A stretch of DNA of 35,253 bases from an uncultured Kiritimatiellota bacterium (GTDB lineage Bacteria > Verrucomicrobiota > Kiritimatiellia > RFP12 > UBA1067): the NCBI GenBank assembly GCA_934643865.1, contig CAKUCX010000032.1, positions 1-35,253 of the forward strand. Reading direction: 5' to 3'. Position 1 is the stretch's first letter. Every line of letters starts with the position of its first letter. The notes under the pieces were generated by a model, which saw nothing but the letters and a program-made list of their open reading frames with translations, made no database searches and had not been told where the DNA came from. This document shows, in pieces, positions 22,889-31,294 of this stretch. The translations under genes and the position numbers were made by a program.

Positions 22889-24911
22889 CAAGGCCGCCGA
22901 CTTCGGGCGTGAGCGCCACGTGGAACTTTTCCCTTACGGCGGCCGCCATGAGGCGCGCGAGCGCGAGGATGTCCGACGACGTGCAGCCCGCCCCCGCGAC
23001 GATGACGTTCGCGTGCCGCTCCCAGACGGAGGCACCGCCGACGCGCAGGGCCTTGGCGCCCGCCGCCTCTAGGAGGCGCCCGGCGGGCCGGTCGGGCGCG
23101 GGGTTTCGGAAGACGCTCCCGCACGTGCGCGGCGGGAAGGCGGGGCGGCGCGCGCGGAAGGCGGCCGCGTCGGGGAGGCCCGGAATGGCGGCGGGGTCGA
23201 ATTCGACGTCCTCGACGACGCCGTCGATGGCGGAGCGCCGGTAGGCGAAGCCGCAGGCGGCGCGGTCGCGCCAGCGCCCGTCCACCTTGACGCGGCGGAC
23301 GGCCTCGGAAATGGAATGGCCGAACGCGCCCGCGTTCATCTTCACCCAGCCGCCGACCGTGCCGGGGATGCCCGCCATGAAGGCGAGCTCGGGATGGGCG
23401 GGGAGGAGGGAGGCGCCGGCGGGCGAGGCGGGGCGGACGATCTCCACGTCGCTCGCGCAGTCGCTGAACCACGTGTTCGAGCCCATGCCGACGACGACGC
23501 GCGCGCCGCCGCCGCACGTCGCGCCGCCCGTCCGGTAGAAGGAGAGCGGGGCAAGGGCGCGCCATGTACGCACGGGGGGTGGCATGGGCAGGGCCGCCAG
23601 GTCGCGCCGCACGCGGGGGAGGAGGTTTACGATGTCGCCCGCGCCCGCGAGGAGGACGAGGTCTCCGGGTTCGAGCGTGAGGAAGACGTGCCGCCACGCC
23701 TCCTCGGCGGAGCGGGCGAGCAGGAGGCGCTGCGCCGGCGGCGCGTCGGGGCGGTCGCGGAACGCCTTGTAGAGGTCGGCGACGTCGCCGCCGGGAAGGG
23801 GCGGCTCGAACGCCGCGTAGACGGGGACGAGCACCACTTCGTCTGCCTCCGCGAACGCGGGCGGGAAGTCGGCCAGCAGGGCCTTCGTGCGCGAATGGCG
23901 ATGGGGCTGGAAGAGGACGCGGAGGCGCTTCGGACGGAGGGCGCGCGCCATGCCGACGGCGCAGGCGAGCTCGGCGGGATGGTGCGCGTAGTCGGTGTAG
24001 ACGGGAGGGGACGGCCAGACCTGCTGGAAGCGGCGGTCGGGAAGCTCGGCGAGGGCGGCGGGGAGGGCGGCGGCAATCGCGTCGTCGGCGTGTCCAAGGA
24101 CGCGGGCGACGGCGAGGGCGGCGAGCGCGTTGAGGACGTTGTGGCGGCCGAGGACGAGTTCGCCGAGCCGGGGCCAGTCGGCGGCGCGGACGTCGGCGCC
24201 GGGCGCGAAGCCGAAGGTGACGAGCCGGACGCCGGGCGCGACGGCCTCGCGCGCCAGGGCGAAGGCCCGGGGGTGGTCGGCGCAGGCGATCACCGCGTCC
24301 GTCGTGCCGCGCAGGGCCGCGCGGTAGCAGTCGAAGTAGGCGTCCGGGGAGGCGAAGTGTTCGAGGTGGTCGAAGTCGACGGCGTTGAGGACGAGGACGC
24401 GCGGACGGTAGAGGGCGAGCGTGCCGTCCGATTCGTCGGCCTCGACGACGAGGGGGGCGTCGGGGGCGCCGGCGCAGGCGACGGGCATCGCCCCCGTCTC
24501 GCCGCCGATGCACCAGGAGGGCGCGTCGCCAAGGGCGGCGAGGAGCTTCGCCGCGAAGGTCGCGGTCGTCGTCTTGCCATGCGTCCCGCAGACGGCGACG
24601 CCGAAGGCGGCGTTCACGCAGTCGGCGAGGACGGCGCCCCGGCAGCGGACGGAAAGGCCGCGCGCGCGCGCCGCCTGGAGCTCGGGCGCGTCGGGCGGCA
24701 CGGCGGGCGTGACGACGAGCGCGTCGGCGTCGGCGAGGTGCGCGGGATCGTGGCCGCGCGCGACGGGAATCCCGCAGGACGCAAGCCAGCGCGTGCGGGG
24801 CGTCTCGGACACGTCGCAGCCGCTGACCCGTAGCCCCCTCCGTTTCAAGAGAAAGGCGAGACCGGCCATGCCGACCCCGCCAATGCCCATGAAATGGACG
24901 CGCGGCTTCAC
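22881..24911 (-). CDS. murC-murB: MurC-MurB fusion: UDP-MurNAc-L-Ala ligase plus UDP-MurNAc dehydrogenase
   Basis: The 676-residue protein has a full MurC (about 1-445): nucleotide motif GIGGVGMAGLA (10-19), ATP loop GTHGKTTTATFA (109-120), EADESDG (157-163), RHNVLNALAA (256-265), DYAHHPAE (307-314) and FQPHRHSRTK. A short MurB follows (about 455-676): GMGSNTWFSD, AGIPGTVGGWVKMNAGAFG, FAYRRS, GSVFRNP with the catalytic Ser, and LTPEVGG with the catalytic Glu. One polypeptide would reduce UDP-GlcNAc-enolpyruvate and add L-Ala to the product. MurC-MurB fusions are known in some bacteria. Here the FAD-binding part of MurB is much reduced (only ~54 residues up to the AGIPG motif instead of about 110-120). 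GTG 24911 overlaps the preceding gene's stop (GTGA). Confidence 0.93.
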   Translation of the reverse strand: MKPRVHFMGIGGVGMAGLAFLLKRRGLRVSGCDVSETPRTRWLASCGIPVARGHDPAHLADADALVVTPAVPPDAPELQAARARGLSVRCRGAVLADCVNAAFGVAVCGTHGKTTTATFAAKLLAALGDAPSWCIGGETGAMPVACAGAPDAPLVVEADESDGTLALYRPRVLVLNAVDFDHLEHFASPDAYFDCYRAALRGTTDAVIACADHPRAFALAREAVAPGVRLVTFGFAPGADVRAADWPRLGELVLGRHNVLNALAALAVARVLGHADDAIAAALPAALAELPDRRFQQVWPSPPVYTDYAHHPAELACAVGMARALRPKRLRVLFQPHRHSRTKALLADFPPAFAEADEVVLVPVYAAFEPPLPGGDVADLYKAFRDRPDAPPAQRLLLARSAEEAWRHVFLTLEPGDLVLLAGAGDIVNLLPRVRRDLAALPMPPPVRTWRALAPLSFYRTGGATCGGGARVVVGMGSNTWFSDCASDVEIVRPASPAGASLLPAHPELAFMAGIPGTVGGWVKMNAGAFGHSISEAVRRVKVDGRWRDRAACGFAYRRSAIDGVVEDVEFDPAAIPGLPDAAAFRARRPAFPPRTCGSVFRNPAPDRPAGRLLEAAGAKALRVGGASVWERHANVIVAGAGCTSSDILALARLMAAAVREKFHVALTPEVGGLVV

Positions 24912-25270
24912 CGCAGGACGGGCGTCCCGCGCGTGACGAACTGAATGGCGATGCCGAAGGGATCGCGCAGCATCGCCATGTCGAAGCCGGGCTTGTGGAC
25001 GGTCTCCAGCAACGTCGCGCCGGCGGCGACGAGGCGCGCGGCGTCGGCGTCGACGTCCTCCGAAAGGAAGGCGACGTGGAGCGTGAGCGGGCTCGTCCGG
25101 GCGTAGTCCGGAATCGGAGCGGCGTCGTTGCGGTAGAACTCAATCGCCATCTGCCCCGTCGAGTCGACGATGAAGGCGGGATGGACCTGCGCGAAGCCGA
25201 GGTTCGCGCACCACCAGTCCATGACGCGCTGGGGCTCCGCGACGTTGAAGCCGATGTGTTCGAGCTTCAT
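24908..25270 (-). CDS. VOC (glyoxalase/bleomycin-resistance fold) family protein
   Basis: The 120-residue product has two beta-alpha-beta-beta-beta repeats typical of the vicinal oxygen chelate superfamily. It starts MKLEHIGFNVAEP with the first metal-ligand His (H5); a Glu appears in AIEFYRND, a second His in LTLHVAFLS, and a late strand DPFGIAIQFV where the fourth ligand position is Gln instead of Glu. Function and substrate cannot be read; lactoylglutathione lyase would normally keep that last Glu. It lies 8 bases after yebC and overlaps the start of murCB by four bases, so it is co-transcribed with cell-wall genes; a link to the cell wall is not otherwise supported. Confidence 0.85.
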   Translation of the reverse strand: MKLEHIGFNVAEPQRVMDWWCANLGFAQVHPAFIVDSTGQMAIEFYRNDAAPIPDYARTSPLTLHVAFLSEDVDADAARLVAAGATLLETVHKPGFDMAMLRDPFGIAIQFVTRGTPVLR

Positions 25271-25278
25271 GGCAGACC

Positions 25279-26043
25279 TCAGCCCTCAGCTTCGAGGGCC
25301 GCATCGACTTCGTCGGTCGTCTCCATGTTCGTGTAGACGTCCTGCGTGTCCTCAAGGTCTTCGAGCATGTCGACGAACTTGTTGATCGCCTTGGCGACGG
25401 CGACGTCGCTCACGGGGGCGGTCATGTTCGGCACGAGGCCGACGTTCGAGTTCTCCTCGTCGATCGCGATGCCGGCCGCCTTGATGGCGTCGGTGACGGC
25501 GACGAAGTCGGCGGGCTGGCACTTGACGGTGAAGCCGCCGTCTTCCGCGACGACGTCCTCGGCGCCCGCTTCAAGGGCGACTTCCATCACCTTGTCCTCG
25601 TCGAGGCCGTCGGCGGCCGGAACCATGATCTGGCCGAGCTTGTCGAAGAGGCGGGAGGCGGAACCGGGCTTCGCGAGCTCGATGCCGTTCTTCTTGAAGA
25701 CGTTGCCGACTTCGGCGGCCGCGCGGTTCTTGTTGTCGGTCAGCACGGTGACGACGATGGCGACGGCGCCCTTGATGCCCTCGTACTGCGCGTCCACGAG
25801 CGCGGCGGACTCCAGCTCGCCCGTGCCCTTCTTGATCGCGCGGTCGATGTTGTCGTTCGGCATCTGCGCGGCCTTCGCCTTCGCGATGAGCGTGCGGAGG
25901 GTGGGGTTCGTGTTCGGATCGCCGCCCTTGGCCTTCACGACGATCGTGATTTCCTTGCCCAGCTTCGAGAAGATCTTGCCCTTCTTCGCGTCCGCCGCGC
26001 CTTTCGCGCGCTTGATTGTCGCCCAGTGGCTGTGACCTGACAT
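25279..26043 (-). CDS. yebC: YebC/PmpR (TACO1) family translation or transcription regulator
   Basis: The 254-residue product is a full-length YebC: N-terminal SGHSHWATIKRAKGAADAKKGKIFSKL split pattern, AKAAQMPNDNIDRAIKKGTG (about 60-80), the central YEGIKGAVAIVVTVLTDNKNR, and an acidic C-terminus. The family binds nucleic acid; members repress transcription or help ribosomes through difficult sequences such as proline stretches. The second role would fit this proline-rich proteome, but that is inference. ATG 26043 has AGGAG six bases upstream and follows a strong promoter, so it is the first gene of the yebC-to-mutL operon. Confidence 0.95.
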   Translation of the reverse strand: MSGHSHWATIKRAKGAADAKKGKIFSKLGKEITIVVKAKGGDPNTNPTLRTLIAKAKAAQMPNDNIDRAIKKGTGELESAALVDAQYEGIKGAVAIVVTVLTDNKNRAAAEVGNVFKKNGIELAKPGSASRLFDKLGQIMVPAADGLDEDKVMEVALEAGAEDVVAEDGGFTVKCQPADFVAVTDAIKAAGIAIDEENSNVGLVPNMTAPVSDVAVAKAINKFVDMLEDLEDTQDVYTNMETTDEVDAALEAEG

Positions 26044-26079
26044 GTTGCACTCCTATTGATGTGAAAATCGTATCAAGTC

Positions 26080-26108
26080 ATTATAGCAGTCTCCTGCGCA
26101 GAAGGCAA
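26080..26108 (-). promoter_or_regulatory. Sigma-70-type promoter of the yebC/division operon
   Basis: On the minus strand TTGCCT (26103-26108), 17 bases, then TATAAT (26080-26085), preceded by TGC (extended -10). The predicted leader is about 30 bases and carries the yebC ribosome-binding site. Confidence 0.85.
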
Positions 26109-26127
26109 CACTCCTGTGCGGGTATTT

Positions 26128-28461
26128 TTACGCGCCCCTCGCCGGGTCCCAGCTGAGGTCGACGCGCGTGGTGGCGGCGTTCCCGGGAACGCGGAAGCGG
26201 CGTGCCTCCGTGCGCGTCGTGACCCAGAGGCCATTGAGCGGGAAGCTCGTGAACGTGTCGCCCCGGAGTCCCGTGAGGTGGGCGGGATCGGGCGTCGCGG
26301 GGCGTGTGAGGGAGAGGAAGAGCGGCGTGTTCTGCCGAATCAGAAATTCGGCGTGCGGCGGCGCGGAGGTCGTTTCGGCGGCGAGCAGGTGCAGATTTTC
26401 GGCGGCATTTTCGGGCGAGGCCACGCAGCGCACGAGGCCCAGTTCGGCGAACTGGGCGAGGGCCGGGCGGTTGAATGCGTAGAGCGACCAGTCCGCCGTG
26501 AGGTCCGCCAGGCCCTGCTGGGCGAGGAGGCGGAGTCCGGCGAGGTCCGCCGCCTCCCAGGACGTGATGCCGGCCTTGACCATGTGCTTGACGGTTGAAC
26601 GGAGCGCGTTGAAGGCGCGTTCGGGCGTGAAGACGGGAAGGGCGAGGCGGATGTGCGGGGCGGGGTCGCCCGTCGCCTCGGCGCGGGCGCGCAGCGTCTC
26701 CGCCATGTGCGTGAGCGTGCGTTCGACATCCCGTCCGGCGGCGTGCCCGATCGCGACGACGAGTTCGTCGTAGGAGCAGACGTCGTCGGGGAGGGGCTGG
26801 TCGAGCCGCAGCTTGAGGACGCGGGTGGGCACGGGGGCATCTTCAGTGGAGGCGGGACGCGCTGCGGCGATGTCGGCTTCGACGTCCGAGAGAGTGCGCG
26901 CCCGTGCCGCGTCGCGGGCGGCATCGAGGCGTTCGACGAGGAGGCGGCGCAGGTCGTTGAGCGCGGAGGCGGGTACGAAGAGGCGGTCGGGGTCGTCGAG
27001 CGTGAGGGAGCCGAGCGCCCAGGCGGTGCCGCCCAGGCGCGCGAACGCCTTCCGTACGGCCTCTTCCGTGCGTTCCGGGTGGTGCGAGGCCGTGGGCGCA
27101 TCGAGGGACAACGTTGCGTCGGCGGAGAGGCCGTCCGCCGAAACCGCAGCCGCCGTGATGCCGGTCGGCGCGAGCGTGACCGTGAGGTTGACGGGCGTGC
27201 CGGGGGTGACGGACGAAGGACGGAACGAGGGAATAGGGAAGCGGCGCTTGACTTCGTTGGAGGCGGAGCAGAAGACGGTCGCCCCCGGCACGAGCGCGTG
27301 GGGGGCGACGGTTTCGGGCACGAGAACCTCGACGTCGCTGCCGGCGGGAACTGAGAAGACGGTGGAACGGGACAGGGCCACGCGCAGGTCCGAGATGCCG
27401 AAGCCGACGGGCTTGCCCCCCTCCGAGGCGAACTGGAGGCCGTCGTGGCGCTCCAGGGCGCGGGCGGTGTGGAAACGCAGCCACGTGCGGCCTTCGCGGT
27501 CCTTCGTGAGGCGCTTGACGGTGCCGACGGGCGTGCCGAGGTGTCCGAGCGAGGTGGGGTCGAGGGCGGTGGCGGACGATTCCGGCAGGAGGTTTGACTT
27601 CGGGTAGCCGTCCGCGTAGAGTGCCGTCGTGCGGCGGGAGAAGACCGTTTCGAGGTCGGCGCGCGTCGTGGCGGGCGGGAGGCCGTCCAGCAGCTCGCGG
27701 TAGTGGGCGGTGACGGTCGAGACGTAGAGGGGGGACTTCATGCGGCCCTCGATCTTGAGGGAGGCGACGCCCGCGTCGCGGAGCTGTTCGAGGTGGTCGT
27801 CGAGGCGCAGATCGCGCATGGAGAAGGGGAGCGACCGCGTCCCCGCCGCGTCCGTGTAGGCGAGGCGGCAGCAGTAGGCGCAGCGGCCGCGGTTCCCCGA
27901 GCGGTTCTTCTCCAGGGCGGAGAAGAGGCAGAGGCCGGAAAGCGAGTAGCAGAGCGCGCCGTGGACGAACACCTCGATCTCGCAGCCGCAGCGGCGCGTG
28001 ATGGAGCGGATGTCCTCAATGGAGAGTTCGCGGGCGAGGACGACGCGCGTGAAGCCGAGCTCCCGCAGCGCGAGCACGCCTTCGAGGTTGTGGGCGACGA
28101 GCTGCGTGGAGGCGTGGAGTTCGAGGTGGGGGAAGTGGCGGCGCACGAGACGCGCCACGCCGAGATCCTGCACGATGAGGCCGTCCGGGCGCAGTTCGTC
28201 GAGCAGGGCGAGCTTCCGGGCGGCCTCCGGCAGCTGGGCGTCGTCGAGCAGCGTGTTGAACGTGACGTAGACCTTCCTTGCCGGGCCGTCCCGGCGCGCG
28301 AGGGCGAGCAGGTCGCGCAGCTGCGCGTCCGTGAAGTTGACGGCGTCGGCGCGCGCGGAGAAGGCGTCGAGGCCGAGATAGACGGCGTCCGCGCCGGCGG
28401 CGAAGGCGGCGAGGGCGGTCTCGAAAGAGCCGGCGGGGGCGAGGAGTTCGATGTCGTTCAT
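26128..28461 (-). CDS. U32 family protein of RlhA/YegQ type
   Basis: The 777-residue protein has an N-terminal U32 TIM-barrel: ELLAPAGSFETALAAFAAGADAVYLGL (split pattern at 5-31), HASTQLVAHN, VFVHGALCYSLSGLCLFS, and a cysteine cluster GNRGRCAYCCR with KIEGRMKSPLYV. A long C-terminal region matches the DUF3656-containing members. Characterised members (RlhA, TrhP) hydroxylate 23S rRNA C2501 or tRNA uridine and bind an iron-sulfur cluster through such cysteines, so an RNA hydroxylase role is more likely than proteolysis. The protein is longer than E. coli RlhA (653). ATG 28461 has no clear ribosome-binding site. The gene is monocistronic; its end is 20 bases from the -35 of the yebC promoter. 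Confidence 0.88.
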   Translation of the reverse strand: MNDIELLAPAGSFETALAAFAAGADAVYLGLDAFSARADAVNFTDAQLRDLLALARRDGPARKVYVTFNTLLDDAQLPEAARKLALLDELRPDGLIVQDLGVARLVRRHFPHLELHASTQLVAHNLEGVLALRELGFTRVVLARELSIEDIRSITRRCGCEIEVFVHGALCYSLSGLCLFSALEKNRSGNRGRCAYCCRLAYTDAAGTRSLPFSMRDLRLDDHLEQLRDAGVASLKIEGRMKSPLYVSTVTAHYRELLDGLPPATTRADLETVFSRRTTALYADGYPKSNLLPESSATALDPTSLGHLGTPVGTVKRLTKDREGRTWLRFHTARALERHDGLQFASEGGKPVGFGISDLRVALSRSTVFSVPAGSDVEVLVPETVAPHALVPGATVFCSASNEVKRRFPIPSFRPSSVTPGTPVNLTVTLAPTGITAAAVSADGLSADATLSLDAPTASHHPERTEEAVRKAFARLGGTAWALGSLTLDDPDRLFVPASALNDLRRLLVERLDAARDAARARTLSDVEADIAAARPASTEDAPVPTRVLKLRLDQPLPDDVCSYDELVVAIGHAAGRDVERTLTHMAETLRARAEATGDPAPHIRLALPVFTPERAFNALRSTVKHMVKAGITSWEAADLAGLRLLAQQGLADLTADWSLYAFNRPALAQFAELGLVRCVASPENAAENLHLLAAETTSAPPHAEFLIRQNTPLFLSLTRPATPDPAHLTGLRGDTFTSFPLNGLWVTTRTEARRFRVPGNAATTRVDLSWDPARGA

Positions 28462-28592
28462 GGCTGTGAACCTAGTCTAGCATATCCCCTCGGAGGGACG
28501 CGGCGGCGCACGGAAAGATTTTTCTCTTTTTCGTGAACCTGCCGAACAGGGCGTGCATTAACATAAGTAAACTGCACAGCAAAGCATTCCGC

Positions 28593-29117
28593 ATGGAAAT
28601 CTGGCTTGAAATCAGGAAAAATCCGGAAAGCGGTGCAAAGAGGCTCGTCTCCGAGTACGGAGACCGCCTTTTTGCCACTGCGCTTCTGCTGTGCCGCAAC
28701 GACCATGACGCGGAAGAGCTTGTTTTCCGCACCTTCGACCAGGCCATCCGGAAGATCTCGAAATACGAGGCGACAGGCGCGTTCTTCAACTGGCTCTACA
28801 CGATTCTGCTGAATTTCCGGCGGATGGACGTGCGGCGACGCCGCGTCGAGATCGTGCCGTTCGGCGATGCGGTCGATCTGCCCGAGCGGCCTGATCCGCT
28901 GTTCGCGGAGCTTGCGGAGGATGCCGGGCTTGAGGCGCTGCGCGCGGCGGTCGGTAGCGTCTCCGAACCGCTTCGGCTTGTGGTTCAGCGAAGGTACTTC
29001 GACGCGAAGCCCGTCGAGGAAATCGCCCAGGAACTGGGCGTTCCGGCGGGGACGGTCAAATCACGGCTTCACAAGGCAAGGGAGGTTCTCCATGGACTGC
29101 TGTCTCGAAATTCCTAG
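28593..29117 (+). CDS. ECF-type RNA polymerase sigma factor
   Basis: The 174-residue product has sigma region 2 (about 20-85: YGDRLFATALLLCRNDHDAEELVFRTFDQA, then FFNWLYTILLNFRRMDVRRRR) and region 4 (about 118-172: L..VVQRRYFDAKPVEEIAQELGVPAGTVKSRLHKAREVL), with no region 1 or 3, as in extracytoplasmic-function sigma factors. ATG 28593 is chosen because it gives a typical ECF N-terminus; an in-frame ATG at 28533 would add 20 residues without homology. No good ribosome-binding site is visible. The following gene overlaps by 26 bases and encodes a one-helix membrane protein, the usual place of an anti-sigma factor. The target promoters cannot be told from the sequence. Confidence 0.9.
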   Translation: MEIWLEIRKNPESGAKRLVSEYGDRLFATALLLCRNDHDAEELVFRTFDQAIRKISKYEATGAFFNWLYTILLNFRRMDVRRRRVEIVPFGDAVDLPERPDPLFAELAEDAGLEALRAAVGSVSEPLRLVVQRRYFDAKPVEEIAQELGVPAGTVKSRLHKAREVLHGLLSRNS

Positions 29118-29448
29118 GCATCTGCCGGCGGACTTTGCCGACCGGCTCATCGCGCGCATCCGCACGCGCCGCCGCGTCCGCCGCGCGAAGGTGCTGGCGC
29201 TCGTGGCGCTGCTCGTCGTCGGCGTCGTTGCGTCTGCCGGCTTCTTCGAGCCAGAGCAGGCGAAGGGGACCGTCGAGGCGCGCCTCGTCGCGGCCGATGC
29301 GGCAAACCGCACGGAGAAGGTGACGGGCTGGATGCTTCTCGGCGTGTTCCGGGAGTATTTCCGCCGCATGAAGACATCAAAAAGGAAAGAGGACGAGCAA
29401 GATAGGGCCGGGGCGACGAAGGACGTCTTCGGCAATGCGCAGCCATAA
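29092..29448 (+). CDS. Small single-pass membrane protein, candidate anti-sigma factor
   Basis: The 118-residue product has a cytoplasmic N-terminus of about 30 residues with a basic cluster (RTRRRVRRAK), one transmembrane helix (about 33-52, VLALVALLVVGVVASAGFF), and a polar outer part ending KDVFGNAQP. ATG 29092 lies inside the end of the sigma gene and has a perfect GGAGG six bases upstream. Gene order and topology suggest control of the sigma factor, but the cytoplasmic part is short and lacks the zinc-binding HxxxCxxC of classical anti-sigma factors, so the role is inferred. I do not recognise a family. Confidence 0.75.
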   Translation: MDCCLEIPRHLPADFADRLIARIRTRRRVRRAKVLALVALLVVGVVASAGFFEPEQAKGTVEARLVAADAANRTEKVTGWMLLGVFREYFRRMKTSKRKEDEQDRAGATKDVFGNAQP

Positions 29449-29464
29449 CAGGACAAGGAAAACA

Positions 29465-29578
29465 ATGACCGCAAAACTTCTCATCATTGTGGGCGTCTCC
29501 GTCGTTTCGGTCGTGCTGCTGTTCGTGTGCGGCCGGCTCATCGAGGGCAAGTCCGAAGACGAAAAAAGCGAAGAGTGA
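29465..29578 (+). CDS. 37-residue membrane microprotein
   Basis: The tiny frame encodes a hydrophobic helix (residues 4-22, KLLIIVGVSVVSVVLLFVC) followed by a charged tail (GRLIEGKSEDEKSEE). ATG 29465 has AAGGA five bases upstream and starts 16 bases after the preceding stop, so it probably belongs to the sigma-factor operon. The composition, placement and ribosome-binding site support a real gene. Function is unknown; it could modulate the sigma/anti-sigma pair or be a membrane anchor. Confidence 0.65.
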   Translation: MTAKLLIIVGVSVVSVVLLFVCGRLIEGKSEDEKSEE

Positions 29579-29666
29579 CGGGCGCGGGCCTCCCGTCCGG
29601 ATCGTCGATTCGCCCCCTCTCCGTCCAGTCCCCGCATGGCGCGCCCACCCCGGCGATGCGGATCTG

Positions 29667-29675
29667 TGCTATACT
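29667..29675 (+). promoter_or_regulatory. Extended -10 promoter of the GH20 operon
   Basis: TGCTATACT (hexamer 29670-29675) is an extended -10 with no convincing -35. Transcription would start around 29682, giving a ~70-base leader to ATG 29755. Confidence 0.55.
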
Positions 29676-29754
29676 TGCACCGTCGAAAATCTCGCGGGCA
29701 TGGATGCGTCGGCCGCTCGTCCCGTTCCTGCGGGGGAGGACAGGAGGAAGAGAC

Positions 29755-31281
29755 ATGAAGAGACTGCTCGCCGCCATCGTGTTCGCGGCGGCGCTGAACG
29801 GCGTCGCCGGGAACGCGGCGAACCCGAACGCGATCGAGCTGGCGCCGATTCCGCTGCCGGCCGCGTTCACGGCGGATATGGACCGCCCCGTCGCGTTTGA
29901 CGCGGCGACGGCGGTGACGGTGGACTGCCCCGACGCGGCGGGCGTCGCGTGGCTCAACCGCCACTTCGCGGCATGGTTCGGCGCGGCGGCGCCGAAGGCG
30001 GCGGTGGGGCCGGCCGGCCTTGCCCTGCGCCCCGGCGACGAGGCATACGCCCTCGCCGCCGACGCGCGGGGCGTGCGGATCGCCGCGCGGACGCTCGCGG
30101 GCGTCCGCTGGGCGGCGTATTCGCTTCGCCCGCTCGCGATCGCGAAGCGCGGCACGCTTCGGACGGAAGGGCGGCTGCTGCCGACGCTCGCGCTTTCCGA
30201 CGCGCCGCACCTCGCCTTCCGCGGCCTCCACCTCTGCTGGTTCCCCGAAGTGCGCACGGAGCAGATCGAGCGCGCGGTCCGCCTCGCCGCGCTGATGAAG
30301 TTCAACTACGCCATCCTTGAGCCGTGGGGGATGTATGCGTCGGCGACGCACCCGTGGTGGAGCTGGCCCGGGGCGAAGATGACGAAGGGCGACGTGCGCC
30401 GCCTCGTCGCGCTCGGCCGCGACCTCGGCGTCATGCTCATTCCGCAGCTCAACGCCTTCGGGCACGCCTCCTCCGCCCGCAGTTGCACGCTCAAGCACGC
30501 CGTCCTCGACCTCCGGCCGGAGTACGAGCCGCTCTTCGAGCCGGGCGGCTGGAACTGGTGCCTCTCGAACCCCGAGACGCAGCGCGTCCTGCGCGCGCTC
30601 ATCGCCGAGCTGCACGAGGACTTTGGCAATCCGCCGTTCTTCCACCTCGGCTGCGACGAGGCGCAGCCGCCGGGCTGCCCCGACTGCCGCCGGACGCCGT
30701 ATGCGTCGCTCGTCTGCCGCCACCTCGCGGGGCTCGTCGACGCCGTGAAGGCGCGCGGCGCGCGCGCGATGATCTGGCACGACATGCTCCTCGACCGCGC
30801 CGACCCGCGCTGGAAGGGCTTCGTCGCGTGCGGCGACGCCCGGACGGCGACGCTCGCCGACACGCTGCCCAAGGACGTCGTCGTCTGCGACTGGCAGTAC
30901 TCCTACGGCGACATGAAGGAGGTGCGCGCGGAATGGCCCACGCTGCGGCACTTCAAGGAGAAGGGCTTCGCCGTCGCGGCGTGCCCGTGGCGGAACTACC
31001 GGACGATGAAGCCGATGGCGGACTTCGTCGCGGAGATCGGCGGCTTCGGCTTCATCGAGACGACCTGGCACCACCTGCGCGGGCAGGAGTGGGCGCGGAT
31101 GTACAAGAACGCCGCCGCCGCCGCGTGGGGGACGGGCGTCCCGCCGCAGACGCCGCAGTTCGACGTCCACTTCGCGCTCCTCCTCCGCCTCGTCGGGCAC
31201 GACATGAAGGTGACGGACTACCGCGACACGGGGCACGTCAACTACCAGATCCCGCCCGCGTGGTGGATCGGCAACGACTGA
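29755..31281 (+). CDS. GH20-like beta-N-acetylhexosaminidase, secreted
   Basis: The 508-residue product starts with a signal peptide (MKRLLAAIVFAAALNGVAG). A GH20 N-terminal domain follows (about 25-140, with ADARGVRIAARTLAGVRWAAYSL, the usual strand-turn before the barrel). The (beta/alpha)8 barrel begins at FRGLHLCWFP. The catalytic Asp-Glu pair is D301-E302 in FHLGCDEAQ (family consensus HxGGDE, here GC). WHDMLLD and ETTWHHLRG also match barrel strands. GH20 enzymes remove terminal GlcNAc or GalNAc by substrate-assisted catalysis, here probably in the periplasm or outside the cell. ATG 29755 has AGGAGG eight to nine bases upstream. It opens a three-gene operon with the GH123-type gene 13 bases downstream. 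Confidence 0.85.
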   Translation: MKRLLAAIVFAAALNGVAGNAANPNAIELAPIPLPAAFTADMDRPVAFDAATAVTVDCPDAAGVAWLNRHFAAWFGAAAPKAAVGPAGLALRPGDEAYALAADARGVRIAARTLAGVRWAAYSLRPLAIAKRGTLRTEGRLLPTLALSDAPHLAFRGLHLCWFPEVRTEQIERAVRLAALMKFNYAILEPWGMYASATHPWWSWPGAKMTKGDVRRLVALGRDLGVMLIPQLNAFGHASSARSCTLKHAVLDLRPEYEPLFEPGGWNWCLSNPETQRVLRALIAELHEDFGNPPFFHLGCDEAQPPGCPDCRRTPYASLVCRHLAGLVDAVKARGARAMIWHDMLLDRADPRWKGFVACGDARTATLADTLPKDVVVCDWQYSYGDMKEVRAEWPTLRHFKEKGFAVAACPWRNYRTMKPMADFVAEIGGFGFIETTWHHLRGQEWARMYKNAAAAAWGTGVPPQTPQFDVHFALLLRLVGHDMKVTDYRDTGHVNYQIPPAWWIGND

Positions 31282-31294
31282 GGGAGGCCGTCCG

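Noticed and set aside
21946..25143. A 1065-codon minus-strand frame continuing upstream of ddl through murCB
   Set aside because: Only the last 308 residues are a real protein (Ddl); the upstream part is murCB in another frame and has low-complexity Arg-rich translation.
26128..28461. A true secreted collagenase/peptidase U32
   Set aside because: There is no signal peptide, and the cysteine cluster and C-terminal region match RNA-hydroxylation members of the family; the peptidase label is historic.
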